Source of the DNA: Paracidovorax valerianellae
GTDB lineage: Bacteria; Pseudomonadota; Gammaproteobacteria; Burkholderiales; Burkholderiaceae_C
Direction: 5' to 3'
DNA length: 64,000 bases
Assembly (NCBI RefSeq): GCF_900102625.1
Contig: NZ_FMZC01000001.1
Span: 551,682-615,681, forward strand
The position numbers and the translations under genes were made by a program. The first letter of the stretch is position 1; each line of letters starts with the position of its first letter. Shown in pieces: positions 33,814 to 43,360 of this stretch. The notes below the pieces were generated by a model. It was given only the letters and a program-made list of their open reading frames with translations, had not been told where the DNA came from and did no database searches.

Positions 33814-36048
33814 TCAAGCCTCGCGCGGGGCGCGAACCTGATCCTCGGGAACGACCATCAATTCCAGCACCTGATCCGCATCGGTGCGCAGCTCTTGCGC
33901 CAGCCCGACCGCCAGCCCCAGCCGGCGAAGCAGCCATGGACCCAGTTGCGCATCGAACGGGTCGGGCAACGGCTCGGGGCCGGGCGAGACGCGGGCCGGT
34001 GGCGGAACGCCGTCCGCCGTGCGCGGGGCGGTCAGAGCGTTGTCGATCGCATCTGCCGTTGTGGCGAGCGGGGCCTGCAGCCGTTCGGGCTCCAGGTGGC
34101 CGCGGCGCTGCAGCAGCATGGTCTTCACAGCCGTGAGCTGGGCCAGCAACTGGTAGCAGTGCACCTGCAGGCGCTCCAGCGGCTCGAGCGGCGGGCGCAC
34201 CGCGCGCGGCTCCGACAGCGACCGCTGCGTGGCCTGCACCAGGGCTGAAAGGCTGTCGTACGCTTCGCGCCGCGCCAGCCGCCAGGCGAGTTCGGGCGCG
34301 TTGTCCACCGCCTGGAGTTGGCCCAGGGCCAAGGCTTCGCGCGCATGCCGCGCCTGGGCGGCCAGGGTGCGCGAGACGAGTGAGGGAATCTGCGTGCGCT
34401 CCCACGAGGGCAGCACGTATGAAAACGCCCAGGCCACGCCGGTGCCGATGAGCGTATCGGCCAGCCGCTCGAACAGGGCGAAGGCGGTGCTGCTGCCCGC
34501 ATGCAGCATGTGCGACTGCACCAGCCCCAGCACGGTGGCCGCCACGGCGGTGACCAGGTAGCGGCGCACCGCGAACCCGTGAGCCACGGCCTGCGCCAGC
34601 GTGAGCGCGACGATCAGCCCCAGCGCCGTCGGGTGCATGGACAGCAGCGCGAGCGCCAGCACGCAGCCCAGCAGGGTGCCGGCCACGCGGCTGTTGCGCC
34701 GCTCCAAAGTCTGCGCCAGGCTGCCCCGCAGCACGACCACGATGGTCAGCAAGATCCAGTAGGCGTGCGTGCCCCAGGGCAGCGCCTGCGCCACCGCGTA
34801 GCCCACGCCCATGGCCAGTGCCGCACGGATGGCGTGGCGCAGCGGGGGCGCGTCCCACCGCCAAAGGCCGTTGAACGGGTGCCACGACCAGGCGGTGGGG
34901 CTGACGAACATCTGCCAGTTGGCACGCACCACGGCCAGGTTGGGCTCGGCCTCGCCACGCGCCAGGGCGATCATGCGCAGGGCCTCGTCGTTGATGTGTC
35001 CGATGCGGTCCGCCAGCCCGCGCGCCAGCAGGCGGGGCGACGGCGTGGCGCTGTCGGGCTGGGGCAAGGGCGCCTCTTCGGCCCAGCGCAGCGCGGCCAG
35101 ATGGGGGCGGTGGTCGGCAAAGGCCGTGGGCAGGCGGCCGATGAGCATCACGTCGGCCAGGCGCTCCATTTCGTCGGCCACGTTCAGCAGCACGTCGCGC
35201 AGGCGGCCGACCACGGGGGCGTGGCCGGGGTGGGCCTTGAGCGCGTCCAGGTCGAGTTCGCAGGCCAGGAGGTGGTCGCGCATCTCCAGCACCAGCAGCA
35301 GCATGCCGGCCAGGCGCTGGCGGCGCGGGGTGCGGGGCGATTCGAGCACGATGTTGCGCGCGGACTGCAGTTGCTCGGCCAGCGCGGCCTGGCGCTGCAG
35401 CAGCGCGCCCGCCAGGGCCGGCGCGGGCGGCCCCTGCAGATCGACCGGCGTGAACTGGCGCGCCTGCACGCGCATGAGGGCGGCCAGCGCCAGCAGCGCG
35501 TCCGCCACCGACTGCACTCGGTAGCGTGCGTTGAGCGCATGGTTGGCGATGACCGAATACACCACGTACAGCGCAGCCCCCAGCGCGAAATGCCCGGTGG
35601 TGGCCAGCGCGGCAGCCAGCGGCTCGACGCCGTGCGCGGGCGGCACGGCCATGGAAAACACCATGGAGAACATCACGGCCACCGCGATCGGCACGCCCCG
35701 CTTGCCCCACGCCATGGCCAGGAACGCGACGAAGCTGGCGGGCACGACGAGCAGGCCCAGCGCCAGTTCGGAGGGGTGCAGCATCTGCACCCCGAAAAAC
35801 AGCGGCACGCCCAGCAGCGGCGCGGGCAGCATCTGCCAGAACTTGCCGCGCGCCGGGCCGGGCAGGTCGGGCGGCGCGGTGACGATCACCCCCACCGACG
35901 CCGATGCGGCGGCCGCTGCACCCAGCCACCCGTGCACCCCGGCCGAGATCAGCAGCAGGCCGAAGGCCACCGACAGCCCGTTGAAAACATAGTGGCTCAG
36001 CGCCACGCGCAAGGCGGCCCGCAGGCGGTGTTCCGGAGAGATCCTCAT
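33814..36048 (-). CDS. FUSC/YccS-family inner-membrane protein
   Basis: A 744-residue membrane protein with the FUSC (aromatic acid exporter-like) layout: about six helices at residues 10-170, a long cytoplasmic helical domain, then a second membrane block from about 400 (RAALAMGVGYAVAQALPWGTHAYWILLTIVVVLRGSLAQTLERRNSRVAGTLLGC), whose R-G-S-x-x-x-T-x-x-R-x-x-x-R-x-x-G-T motif is diagnostic. YccS/AaeB relatives export small aromatic acids. ATG 36048 fits; it is convergent with the effector gene and divergent from a lipoprotein gene. Confidence 0.9.
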   Translation of the reverse strand: MRISPEHRLRAALRVALSHYVFNGLSVAFGLLLISAGVHGWLGAAAAASASVGVIVTAPPDLPGPARGKFWQMLPAPLLGVPLFFGVQMLHPSELALGLLVVPASFVAFLAMAWGKRGVPIAVAVMFSMVFSMAVPPAHGVEPLAAALATTGHFALGAALYVVYSVIANHALNARYRVQSVADALLALAALMRVQARQFTPVDLQGPPAPALAGALLQRQAALAEQLQSARNIVLESPRTPRRQRLAGMLLLVLEMRDHLLACELDLDALKAHPGHAPVVGRLRDVLLNVADEMERLADVMLIGRLPTAFADHRPHLAALRWAEEAPLPQPDSATPSPRLLARGLADRIGHINDEALRMIALARGEAEPNLAVVRANWQMFVSPTAWSWHPFNGLWRWDAPPLRHAIRAALAMGVGYAVAQALPWGTHAYWILLTIVVVLRGSLAQTLERRNSRVAGTLLGCVLALALLSMHPTALGLIVALTLAQAVAHGFAVRRYLVTAVAATVLGLVQSHMLHAGSSTAFALFERLADTLIGTGVAWAFSYVLPSWERTQIPSLVSRTLAAQARHAREALALGQLQAVDNAPELAWRLARREAYDSLSALVQATQRSLSEPRAVRPPLEPLERLQVHCYQLLAQLTAVKTMLLQRRGHLEPERLQAPLATTADAIDNALTAPRTADGVPPPARVSPGPEPLPDPFDAQLGPWLLRRLGLAVGLAQELRTDADQVLELMVVPEDQVRAPREA

Positions 36049-36156
36049 AAGCCGGCAAGCGTAACGCAGAGCTTTGGCCCGCGGCGTCAGGCGGCGCCGC
36101 ATCGCGCAGGCCGCCGGGTAACATCGGCTGCCCGCCGCCGTCCGGGCTTTTGCCGC

Positions 36157-38157
36157 ATGCCGCCTTCCCTTCCTTTCTCCACCTTCCGCGCTGCGGCCCC
36201 TGCTCCACTGCGCGGGCGATGGCAAGCGCTGCGAGGCCTGGCCGCCCTGTGTGCCGCAGCACTGCTGTGCGGTTGCGCGGGGGTCACGGTGTCTTCGATG
36301 TCGCCGCGCGAATACCTCACGCAGCGGCGCGGCGACGTGCTCACGACGGGCCGGGTGAGCGAGGCGACCGAAGAGGTGCTGCGCGTGATCGGCAGCGACG
36401 CCGAGGCCTGCGCGGACGACCTGGCCGAATGCCGCGCGCAACTGGCCGCGTCCAGCGGGCTGAACGAAGAGCAACGCCTGGCGGCCCTGGCCGAGGTGTG
36501 GCTGCAGGTGGGCATCGACGGCGAGCGCGACCGCAGCGCGCCGCTGCCGCCCGACGAGGCGCTCGACGCCTGGATGGAGTCGGCCCGCCACGCCTGGGCT
36601 TACCTGTTCTTCACCCCGCGCGGCCCGGGCGAGCGGGCCTTCGAAGACCGGCAGACGCAGGTGCGCGACTACTACAACTTCGCCACGCAGCGGGTGGTGG
36701 CCCTGCTGTTCCAGCGGTACCAGGCCGAAGGCACCCGCTCGGATGCACCGCTGACCGTGGGCGCGTGGCGCATCTCCAGCGACGCCTCGGACCTGCGCCT
36801 GCCAAGCGATGCCCCGCTGCCCTCGGAGCTGATTCCCGCCGCCACGCTGCGGTTCTCGGGCGTGCGCAACACCTACCGGCGCGACGGCCTCGGCACGGAA
36901 CTGGTGGCCGTGTCAGTGCCCGAACCTGTGCCCGGGTCCGTCAGTGCACAGCAGGACGGACTGCACGGCCCGCCCCACACGCCGCCGCCGTTTCAGGAAA
37001 TGCCCTTCCCCGCCGCCACCGCCCTGCTGCGGTTTCCAGGCAAGACGCTGGGCGAGGTGCTGCGCACCCAGGACGTGCAGCTCACCGTGTACGACCCGTA
37101 CCACACGGCCCAGGTGGAACTGGGTGGGCGGCCGGTGCCGCTGGCCGGCAACTTCACGGCGGGGTATGGGCTCTGGCTGGCCCGCTCGGGCTTCGCCACG
37201 CAGGCCATGCGCACGCTGCTGGGCTGGAACGACCGGCTGGACGCCCCGCGCATCCACCTGATGCAGCCCTACGACCCCAACCGCCGCACCATCGTCATGC
37301 TCCATGGCCTGGCCAGCAGCCCCGAGGCATGGATCAACGTGGCCAACGAAGTGCTGGGCGACGCCCAGCTGCGCGATGCCTACCAGGTGTGGCAGGTGTA
37401 CTACCCCACCAATGCCCCCCTGGCGGTGAACCAGCACGACATCCGCGAGGCGCTGCAGGCCACGCTGGCGCACTTCGACCCGGCCGGCACCGCACGGGCC
37501 TCGCGCGACATGGTGCTGGTGGGGCACAGCATGGGCGGCGTGCTGGGGCGCCTGCTGGTGTCCGACACGGGTGACGTGCTGTGGAACCAGATCGTCGGCA
37601 ACACGCAACTGGAAGACGCCGACAAGGCCCAGTTGCGCCAAGACCTGGGGCCGTTTCTGGTGTTCGAGCCGCTGCCGCAGGTGAGCAGCGCCGTCTTCAT
37701 CGCCGCGCCGCACCGGGGCACGCCGTTCGCGAACAAGACCCTCTCGCGCTGGCTGGCGAACATGGTGACGCTGCCGCTCGCGCTGCTGGAGCGCTTCGGC
37801 GATGCCACACGCATGCTGGCCCGGGCCCAGGCCACGCAATCGACATCCGACGGCGTTCCGCCGCGGCTGCCCAACAGCATCGATAACCTGGCTGACACCG
37901 ACCCGTTCGTGCGCGCCGGGGCCGAACTGCCGATCAGCCCGCGGGTGCGCTACCACTCGATCATGGGCCGCGAAGACCCCGCCGCGCCGCTGGCGCAGTC
38001 GAGCGACGGCATCGTGCCCTACACCAGCGCCCACCTCGCTGGCGCCGATTCGGAACTGGTGCTGACCTCGCACCACAGCGTGCAGGAGAACCCGCGCGCC
38101 ATTCTGGAGATCCGCCGCATCCTGCGCGAAGCGCTGGCGGCCCCGCCCGCGCGCTGA
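36157..38157 (+). CDS. Lipoprotein with alpha/beta-hydrolase (lipase-like) domain
   Basis: A 666-residue exported lipoprotein: a basic N-region, hydrophobic core and lipobox LLCGC (Cys about 39). After an N-terminal region unique to the family, residues about 375-660 form an alpha/beta hydrolase with the oxyanion strand RRTIVMLHGLASSPEAW, nucleophile elbow VGHSMGGVLG (Ser about 454), FIAAPHRGTPFANK and a probable catalytic His in TSHHSVQENP. Such proteins are lipases, esterases or PGAP1-like hydrolases in the envelope. ATG 36157 starts the signal; the frame is open far upstream but overlaps the divergent gene. Substrate unknown. Confidence 0.88.
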   Translation: MPPSLPFSTFRAAAPAPLRGRWQALRGLAALCAAALLCGCAGVTVSSMSPREYLTQRRGDVLTTGRVSEATEEVLRVIGSDAEACADDLAECRAQLAASSGLNEEQRLAALAEVWLQVGIDGERDRSAPLPPDEALDAWMESARHAWAYLFFTPRGPGERAFEDRQTQVRDYYNFATQRVVALLFQRYQAEGTRSDAPLTVGAWRISSDASDLRLPSDAPLPSELIPAATLRFSGVRNTYRRDGLGTELVAVSVPEPVPGSVSAQQDGLHGPPHTPPPFQEMPFPAATALLRFPGKTLGEVLRTQDVQLTVYDPYHTAQVELGGRPVPLAGNFTAGYGLWLARSGFATQAMRTLLGWNDRLDAPRIHLMQPYDPNRRTIVMLHGLASSPEAWINVANEVLGDAQLRDAYQVWQVYYPTNAPLAVNQHDIREALQATLAHFDPAGTARASRDMVLVGHSMGGVLGRLLVSDTGDVLWNQIVGNTQLEDADKAQLRQDLGPFLVFEPLPQVSSAVFIAAPHRGTPFANKTLSRWLANMVTLPLALLERFGDATRMLARAQATQSTSDGVPPRLPNSIDNLADTDPFVRAGAELPISPRVRYHSIMGREDPAAPLAQSSDGIVPYTSAHLAGADSELVLTSHHSVQENPRAILEIRRILREALAAPPAR

Positions 38158-38188
38158 GCCCCAAGGCCCGGCGCGCAGCTTTCAGCGA

Positions 38189-39091
38189 TCAGCGCTGCTG
38201 GGCGAGCCGCACCTCGTTCGTGCCCTGGGCGGCGCCACTTTGCGGCACCTGTTCGCCAGTGCGGTCGGTCACCTCGGCCAGCCGGGCGGCCAGTTGCTCG
38301 GGCACATCGGCTCCGATGCCCAGGTGCAGGCCCTGGGTGAGCGTGATGTGCGCGGCCTCGAACGTGCCGGCGCCCGCGCACAGGATGGTGCGGCTGGGCG
38401 CGCTTTCGTGGGCCAGCACCAGCATGGCGGGCACCACGGCCTCGGGCTTGAGCGCGGCCAGCACTTCTTCGGGCATCAGCCCTTCGGTCATGCGGGTGGC
38501 GGCGGTGGGGGCGAGCGCGTTCACGTGGATGCCGTGCTTGGCGCCTTCGATCGCCAGGGTTTGCATCAGCCCGACCTGCGCCAGCTTGGCCGCGCCGTAG
38601 TTGGCCTGGCCGAAGTTGCCGTACAGGCCGGTGGACGACGTCGTCATCACGATGCGCCCGTACTGCTGCGCCACCATGTGCGCCCAGACGGCCTTGCAGC
38701 AGTTCGCCGCACCCATGAGGTGCACGTCCACCACGAGGCGGAAGTCGGCCATGTCCATCTTGCCGAAGGATTTGTCGCGCAGGATGCCGGCGTTGTTGAC
38801 GAGGATGTCCACCCTCCCCCAGGCGTCGATGGCCTGCTGCACCATGGCCTGCACGGCCTCGAAATCGGTCACCGAGGCGCCGTTGGCCAGCGCCTCGCCG
38901 CCCGCCGCGCGGATCTCGTCCACCACCGCCTGCGCGGCGCCGGCCGTGCCGCCGCTGCCATCCACCGCCCCGCCCAGGTCGTTGACCAGCACCTTGGCGC
39001 CGCGCGCTGCCAGCGCCAAAGCATGCTGGCGGCCCAGGCCGCCGCCGGCGCCCGTGACGATGGCCACGCGGCCTTTGAAATCGATTGCCAT
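38189..39091 (-). CDS. Short-chain dehydrogenase of the hydroxyacyl-CoA (HSD17B4-like) type
   Basis: A 300-residue SDR with the cofactor motif VTGAGGGLGRQHALALAARG, an acidic/neutral NDLGG loop that favours NAD(H), NNAG and catalytic TSSTGLYGNFGQANYGAAK (Ser, Tyr, Lys). The whole pattern, including ILRDKSFGKM and VNALAPTAATRMTEGLMPE, matches the (3R)-hydroxyacyl-CoA dehydrogenase half of peroxisomal multifunctional enzyme. It probably acts on acyl-CoA intermediates. Start at ATG 39091 gives MAIDFKGRVAIVTG. It stands alone between the lipoprotein and GST genes. Confidence 0.9.
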   Translation of the reverse strand: MAIDFKGRVAIVTGAGGGLGRQHALALAARGAKVLVNDLGGAVDGSGGTAGAAQAVVDEIRAAGGEALANGASVTDFEAVQAMVQQAIDAWGRVDILVNNAGILRDKSFGKMDMADFRLVVDVHLMGAANCCKAVWAHMVAQQYGRIVMTTSSTGLYGNFGQANYGAAKLAQVGLMQTLAIEGAKHGIHVNALAPTAATRMTEGLMPEEVLAALKPEAVVPAMLVLAHESAPSRTILCAGAGTFEAAHITLTQGLHLGIGADVPEQLAARLAEVTDRTGEQVPQSGAAQGTNEVRLAQQR

Positions 39092-39386
39092 GATGTCGGT
39101 GTCTCCTGTGGCCCGTCGGGGGCCGGTTGGGGCATTCAGCCGGAATATGAGGACATGCGCGCAGATGCACGGTGCAGTGGCGGGATTTTGATCGACAGAC
39201 CAGGCCATTGCCACGCGCTGGCGTCGCGAAGGCGTCGCGATGACGACATGGCCGCCCCCGCCGCGCCGTGGCGCCGGCCGTGCATGGCAGCTTTTGCGAA
39301 CCCGTTGGCAGCGCAGCGCCCCTGCGCCGCGCCTATGCTGGCGAACCTGCACGAACGCAACCCTCCCCGCCCTCGCGAGTCGCCCC

Positions 39387-40055
39387 ATGATCACCCTGCA
39401 CCACTGCCTCAGCGCGCGCTCTTTCCGCCCCTTGTGGATGCTGGAGGAGCTGCAGGTGCCCTACGCGCTGCACATGCTGCCGTTTCCGCCCCGGGTGCAT
39501 GCCCGCGGCTTTCTGGAGGCGAATCCGCTGGGCACGGTGCCACTGCTGGTCGATGGCGACACGCGCATGACCGAGTCCGCCGCCATGTGCCAGTACCTGT
39601 GCGCGCGGCATGCGCCCACGCCGCTGCAGGTCGAGGTGCATGAGCCGGACTTCGGCCGCTACCTGAACGACCTGCACTTCGGCGAAGCCACCCTGACCTT
39701 TCCGCAGACGCTGGTGCTGCGCTACCGGCATTTCGAGGCGCCGGAGCGGCGCAGCCCGCAGGTGGCGGACGACTACGCGCGCTGGTTCCTGGCGCGCCTG
39801 CGCATGCTGGAGCCACGCCTGGCGGAGCAGGCCTTTCTGTGCGCGGGCCGGTTCACGGCAGCTGACGTGTCTGTGGGCTACGCCCTGCTGCTGGCCGAGC
39901 ATCTGGGCATGGCAGCGTCCTTCACGCCCGCCGTGGCCGCCTATTGGGCACGGCTGCGCGAGCGGCCCGGGTTCGCCCGCGCCATGGCGGCCCAGGCAGC
40001 GGCCGCGCAGGACCAGGGCATCGATCCCACGCATGCGCCCGACCTGCGGCCTTGA
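39387..40055 (+). CDS. Glutathione S-transferase family protein
   Basis: A 222-residue GST with a thioredoxin-like N-terminal domain (MITLHHCLSARSFRPLWMLEELQVPY, NPLGTVPLLVDGDTRMTESAAMCQYL: cis-Pro and glutathione-binding E-S) and an all-helical C-terminal domain (RFTAADVSVGYALLLAEHLG). It probably conjugates or reduces organic substrates with glutathione in the cytosol. Ser near residue 9-12 is a likely thiol-stabilising residue. Monocistronic, divergent from the SDR gene. Confidence 0.9.
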   Translation: MITLHHCLSARSFRPLWMLEELQVPYALHMLPFPPRVHARGFLEANPLGTVPLLVDGDTRMTESAAMCQYLCARHAPTPLQVEVHEPDFGRYLNDLHFGEATLTFPQTLVLRYRHFEAPERRSPQVADDYARWFLARLRMLEPRLAEQAFLCAGRFTAADVSVGYALLLAEHLGMAASFTPAVAAYWARLRERPGFARAMAAQAAAAQDQGIDPTHAPDLRP

Positions 40056-40303
40056 CGCCCTGAGCCTTTGAATCGGCTGCAACCTGGGCAAGGCGCATGG
40101 TCGAGTCAGAGACCGCGCGCCGAAAAGTCGGGTAAGGTTGCCGGGCAGGCTTTTTTCGGCCAGCGGCCTTCCGCACTCCGGCCCCGCCGCCTGCCACGCG
40201 AGCGCTACCGCGCCCGCGCGCCATTGATCCGATTCGACAATCCGCCCGCGTGGCCGCGTCCGTCTTCGTGCCGCCGCCGGGCTTTGATGCAAGGAGCATC
40301 GCC

Positions 40304-40585
40304 ATGAAAGCCATCTGGAACGGCGTGACCGTCGCCGAGAGCGACGACACCGTGCTGGTCGAGGGAAACCATTACTTCCCCGAAAGCGCGCTGAAGCCCG
40401 AATACTTCACCTTCAGCAACCACAAGACCATGTGCCCCTGGAAGGGCCAGGCCACCTACCGGTCGCTGCTGGTCAACGGCGAACTCAATCCGGACGCCGT
40501 CTGGACCTATGCCGACCCCAAGCCCGAGGCCGAGTCGATCCGGGGCCGCTTCGCCTTCTGGAAAGGCGTCAAGGTCGGCGCCTGA
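40304..40585 (+). CDS. DUF427 family protein
   Basis: A 93-residue single DUF427 domain: MKAIWNGVTVAESDDTVLVEGNHYFP, then FSNHKTMCPWKGQATYRSLLVNG and AVWTYADPKPEAESIRGRFAFWKGVKV. The C-P-W-K-G motif is the family signature. These small cytosolic proteins are widespread and of unknown function. An AAGGAG ribosome site precedes ATG 40304. It is followed by the 450-bp gap with the DnaA-box repeats. Confidence 0.93.
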   Translation: MKAIWNGVTVAESDDTVLVEGNHYFPESALKPEYFTFSNHKTMCPWKGQATYRSLLVNGELNPDAVWTYADPKPEAESIRGRFAFWKGVKVGA

Positions 40586-40596
40586 ACCGGGCCTCG

Positions 40597-40680
40597 GGTT
40601 ATCCCTGGCGGCACTGGACAATCATGTGGATAACCCGGGACAACGCCTGTATGGGTGCCGTAAGTCGTTGACCTGAAAGG
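40597..40680 (+). repeat. 84-bp direct repeat with DnaA box, copy A
   Basis: This copy aligns without gaps to 40732-40815 (offset 135 bp). Shared blocks are GGTTATCCCT, CTGGACAATCATGTGGATAAC, GGGACAA, CCTGTATGG and CGTTGA. TGTGGATAA at 40625-40633 is a perfect DnaA box (TTATCCACA on the minus strand). GGTTATCC and GGATAACC within the copy also form an inverted repeat. Confidence 0.9.
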
Positions 40681-40731
40681 GAAACCGATGCGTCGCCTCA
40701 TTTTTAGGCACCCGGTTGCCCACAGGCCTGT

Positions 40732-40815
40732 GGTTATCCCTTCGATCGCTGGACAATCATGTGGATAACTTGGGACAAGCCCTGTATGGCGGCGCCAAGC
40801 CGTTGATTTACAAAG
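40732..40815 (+). repeat. 84-bp direct repeat with DnaA box, copy B
   Basis: The second copy has its perfect DnaA box at 40760-40768 and keeps the GGTTATCC...GGATAAC pairing. It is preceded by the palindrome CACAGGCCTGTG (40720-40731). Differences from copy A cluster in spacers, which suggests that the shared blocks are under selection or that the duplication is fairly recent. Confidence 0.9.
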
Positions 40816-40877
40816 GATTCCGCTCCGCTGCCTGCTTTTTAAGCACTGCGAGACGAGTTCGGCCGTCGTACCGCGAT

Positions 40878-40937
40878 GCTATTAAAAGCATAGCTACCTA
40901 CCGGCGCATTGATTGCGCTGGAGGCCTTTTTCATGCC
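40878..40937 (+). repeat. Dispersed AT-core intergenic repeat, copy 2
   Basis: It starts GCTATTAAAAGCATAGC (40878-40894), then has the stem GCGCA-TTGAT-TGCGC and ends GGCC-TTTTT-CATGCC. The order of blocks matches the elements at 10840 and 49622. It sits at the right end of the 40586-41035 gap; no gene is seen in that gap. Confidence 0.6.
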
Positions 40938-41035
40938 TAACCCTGGGCGCATGCCATTCCGCGCTTGGCGCTCCCATTGATCTGGCGCTCCGCATTTCCC
41001 TTTTCCCTTTTCCCCTCTCCTGCTGCTGCTTCGCC

Positions 41036-41332
41036 ATGAGTGATCTCCCTTCGATTCCTTTCTTCACCGCCCGCGTCGGCGACGACGGTACGCAGTGCGA
41101 CGCCTGGCCCGAACAGCCTCTGCTGCAATCGCTGGAGCAAGGCGGGATCGACTGGCCCAGCTCGTGCCGCAACGGCACATGCCGCACCTGCATCGGCCTG
41201 CTGGCCGAAGGCGAGGTGCGCTACGAGATCGAATGGCCGGGACTGTCCCCGGAAGAACGGGCCGAAGGCTGCGTGCTGCCCTGCGTGGCGTACCCGGTGA
41301 GCGACCTGCGCCTGGAGGCCCCTGGCATCTGA
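41036..41332 (+). CDS. Plant-type [2Fe-2S] ferredoxin
   Basis: A 98-residue ferredoxin with the cluster ligands C44-x4-C49-x2-C52 (SSCRNGTCRTC) and C83 in CVLPC. It is an electron carrier for an oxygenase or reductase, none of which is adjacent. A start at ATG 41036 gives MSDLPSIPFF and the normal length. It stands alone upstream of the DUF2235 gene (164-bp gap). Confidence 0.92.
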   Translation: MSDLPSIPFFTARVGDDGTQCDAWPEQPLLQSLEQGGIDWPSSCRNGTCRTCIGLLAEGEVRYEIEWPGLSPEERAEGCVLPCVAYPVSDLRLEAPGI

Positions 41333-41496
41333 GCCTCCCGCATTTGAGCCCCCCGCATCTAAGCCCCTGAATCGGGCTGAATCGATCTGAAACCGCGCGG
41401 TTCCTGCTGCAGGGCCGGGCTGGCACCCTTGCTGGACGGCACCGCCTTCGCCCAGAATCTTCCCGATACGCATCCAAGCGAGGGAGGGAAAACACC

Positions 41497-43215
41497 ATGG
41501 ACGCCAGAGGCAAGCCACCGGCCGAACAGGCCACCACCCCGGCCAGGGAAGGCCCGGACGACGCACCCACACGCGAAGCCGTCCTGGCCGAATGCATCGC
41601 CGCAGACGCGCAATGGGCCGCAAAGCCCGGCCGCAACCTCGTGCTGCTGTTCGACGGCACCGGGAACATCCTCGGTAACCAGCAGGACACCAACGTGGTC
41701 AAGCTGCTGCGCATGCTCGACAAGGAGCGCGACGACCCCGGCCGCGAGCCCACCCAGCTCGTCTATTACGACCCGGGCGTGGGCACGGCCAACGAGTTTC
41801 CGGCGGACAGCGTGGCGTCCATCGTCAAGGACCGCATCCGCCAACTGACGGGGCTGGCGCTGGGCAGCGGCGTGTTCCCCAACATCGCCGAGGCCTACAA
41901 ATTCCTCGTGCACACCTACCGCCCGGGCGACCGCATCTACCTGTTCGGCTTCTCGCGCGGGGCGTTCACCGCGCGGGCAGTGGCCGGCATGATCAACATG
42001 TACGGGCTCATCCACACCGAGGGGCTGCCGCTCATCGAAACCCTGGTGCGCACCTACTTCGCCCCGCAGGGCCGCAAGAACCGCTCGGGCACCAAGAGCC
42101 GCGAGGCCTTCGCCCGCGACGTGATCGACAACTTTTCGCTCGGACGCACGCCGCTGGTGCATTTCATCGGGGTGTGGGACACGGTGGAGGCCATCGGCAG
42201 CGGCCTGCTGGGCGGCATCCAGATCACCAATTCGACCGCGTTCGCCCGCAAGCGCTTCGCGAACGTGCGCCACGCGATGTCGCTGTACGAATCGCGCAGC
42301 AAATATTCACCCCGGCGCTACCTCGACCCGCATTTCAACGAGCGCGAGCGTGGCGCGCGCAGCTTCGACCAGCGCTGGTTCCGCGGCGTGCACAGCGATG
42401 TCGGCGGCTCGTATGCCCGGGCGGGGCTGTCCAACCTCACGCTCCGGTGGATGGTGGACGAAGCCTTCGCCAAGGGCCTGCGCGTGGACCGCAGCCAGTT
42501 GCAGCCCGGCGACCCGCTCACGCCCATGCACGACCAGGCGTACGACTGCCCCTATTGGGTCTGGACGGGCCTGAACGCGCGAGCACGCCTTCCCCACGAC
42601 TTCATCGACCCCACGGCCCGCCCGGTGGATGGCGCCGTGCCCGCCAGCGCCGTGCCGCGCACGCAGCCCTGGCGCTGGATCGGCGTGGTGCTGGCGCTGA
42701 TCACCGCCGTGCTGTTCGCCATCACCTACTCGATGGGCCTGCAGGCCTGCGACCTCGACGCCGCGCCCGGCTGGGTGCAGGGGCTGCCGTCGGGCTTTCA
42801 GCTGTCGGCGCACTGGCACGCGGACTGGGGCGTGCTCTGCGGCGGCACCGACACCGTGCGGCGCGCCATCGCCTGGGACTGGGCCTTGCTGGCCAGCTAC
42901 ACGCTGTGGCTGGCCTACCCGGTGGCGTGGGCGCTGCGGCGCATGGTGGCGCGGGCCGTGCCGCCGGGGTGGGCGCTGGGCTGGCTCTACCGCCACGCGC
43001 ACTGGGCGATGATGGCGCTGGTGGCGTCGGACTTCGCCGAAAACTTCGCCACGCTGCATATGCACCACCCCTACTGGCCCACGGTGCTGACGCTGGCCAG
43101 CGGCGCGAAAGCGCTGTGCCTGCTCGTGCTGGCATGGGTGATGGCAGCCGGCACCCTGGCCGGGCGCGATGGCGGCCGGGCGCGCCCCGCCTCGCCCGGT
43201 GCCCAAGTGCACTAA
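41497..43215 (+). CDS. DUF2235 alpha/beta-hydrolase with C-terminal membrane domain
   Basis: A 572-residue protein. Residues about 45-360 are a DUF2235 domain: [20 protein letters not shown], nucleophile elbow [10 protein letters not shown] (Ser about 152), [24 protein letters not shown] (Asp/His region). This fold includes Tle1 phospholipase effectors of type VI secretion. Unlike those, residues about 390-555 add four transmembrane helices, so it is a membrane-anchored hydrolase facing the cytoplasm. No VgrG, PAAR or immunity gene is adjacent, so an effector role is unlikely. Substrate, probably lipid, is inferred. Confidence 0.85.
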   Translation: MDARGKPPAEQATTPAREGPDDAPTREAVLAECIAADAQWAAKPGRNLVLLFDGTGNILGNQQDTNVVKLLRMLDKERDDPGREPTQLVYYDPGVGTANEFPADSVASIVKDRIRQLTGLALGSGVFPNIAEAYKFLVHTYRPGDRIYLFGFSRGAFTARAVAGMINMYGLIHTEGLPLIETLVRTYFAPQGRKNRSGTKSREAFARDVIDNFSLGRTPLVHFIGVWDTVEAIGSGLLGGIQITNSTAFARKRFANVRHAMSLYESRSKYSPRRYLDPHFNERERGARSFDQRWFRGVHSDVGGSYARAGLSNLTLRWMVDEAFAKGLRVDRSQLQPGDPLTPMHDQAYDCPYWVWTGLNARARLPHDFIDPTARPVDGAVPASAVPRTQPWRWIGVVLALITAVLFAITYSMGLQACDLDAAPGWVQGLPSGFQLSAHWHADWGVLCGGTDTVRRAIAWDWALLASYTLWLAYPVAWALRRMVARAVPPGWALGWLYRHAHWAMMALVASDFAENFATLHMHHPYWPTVLTLASGAKALCLLVLAWVMAAGTLAGRDGGRARPASPGAQVH

Positions 43216-43360
43216 AATCGCCGCCTTTGGGGCGCAGAGCGCTCCTGCACCGTGCGGCCAGCGCCGCACCGCTCGCTCTTTGCAGGCGGCCCCGCCCCGG
43301 GCCGCGGCCGGGACCGCGCGGTGCACGCCACCCGCGCGGCCACCGAAAGCCCTGTCCTCC

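Noticed and set aside
34501..36156. 552-codon upstream extension of the lipoprotein frame
   Set aside because: It lies antisense to the FUSC gene and has shadow-like composition; the signal peptide and lipobox begin right after ATG 36157.
40586..41035. Chromosomal replication origin
   Set aside because: Only two DnaA boxes, no AT-rich unwinding region and no dnaA/dnaN nearby; kept as a DnaA-box repeat only.
41497..43215. Type VI secretion effector locus
   Set aside because: The DUF2235 protein has membrane helices and no VgrG, PAAR, adaptor or immunity gene beside it.
43216..43360. FMN riboswitch upstream of ribB
   Set aside because: The conserved RFN segments are not visible in this GC-rich leader.
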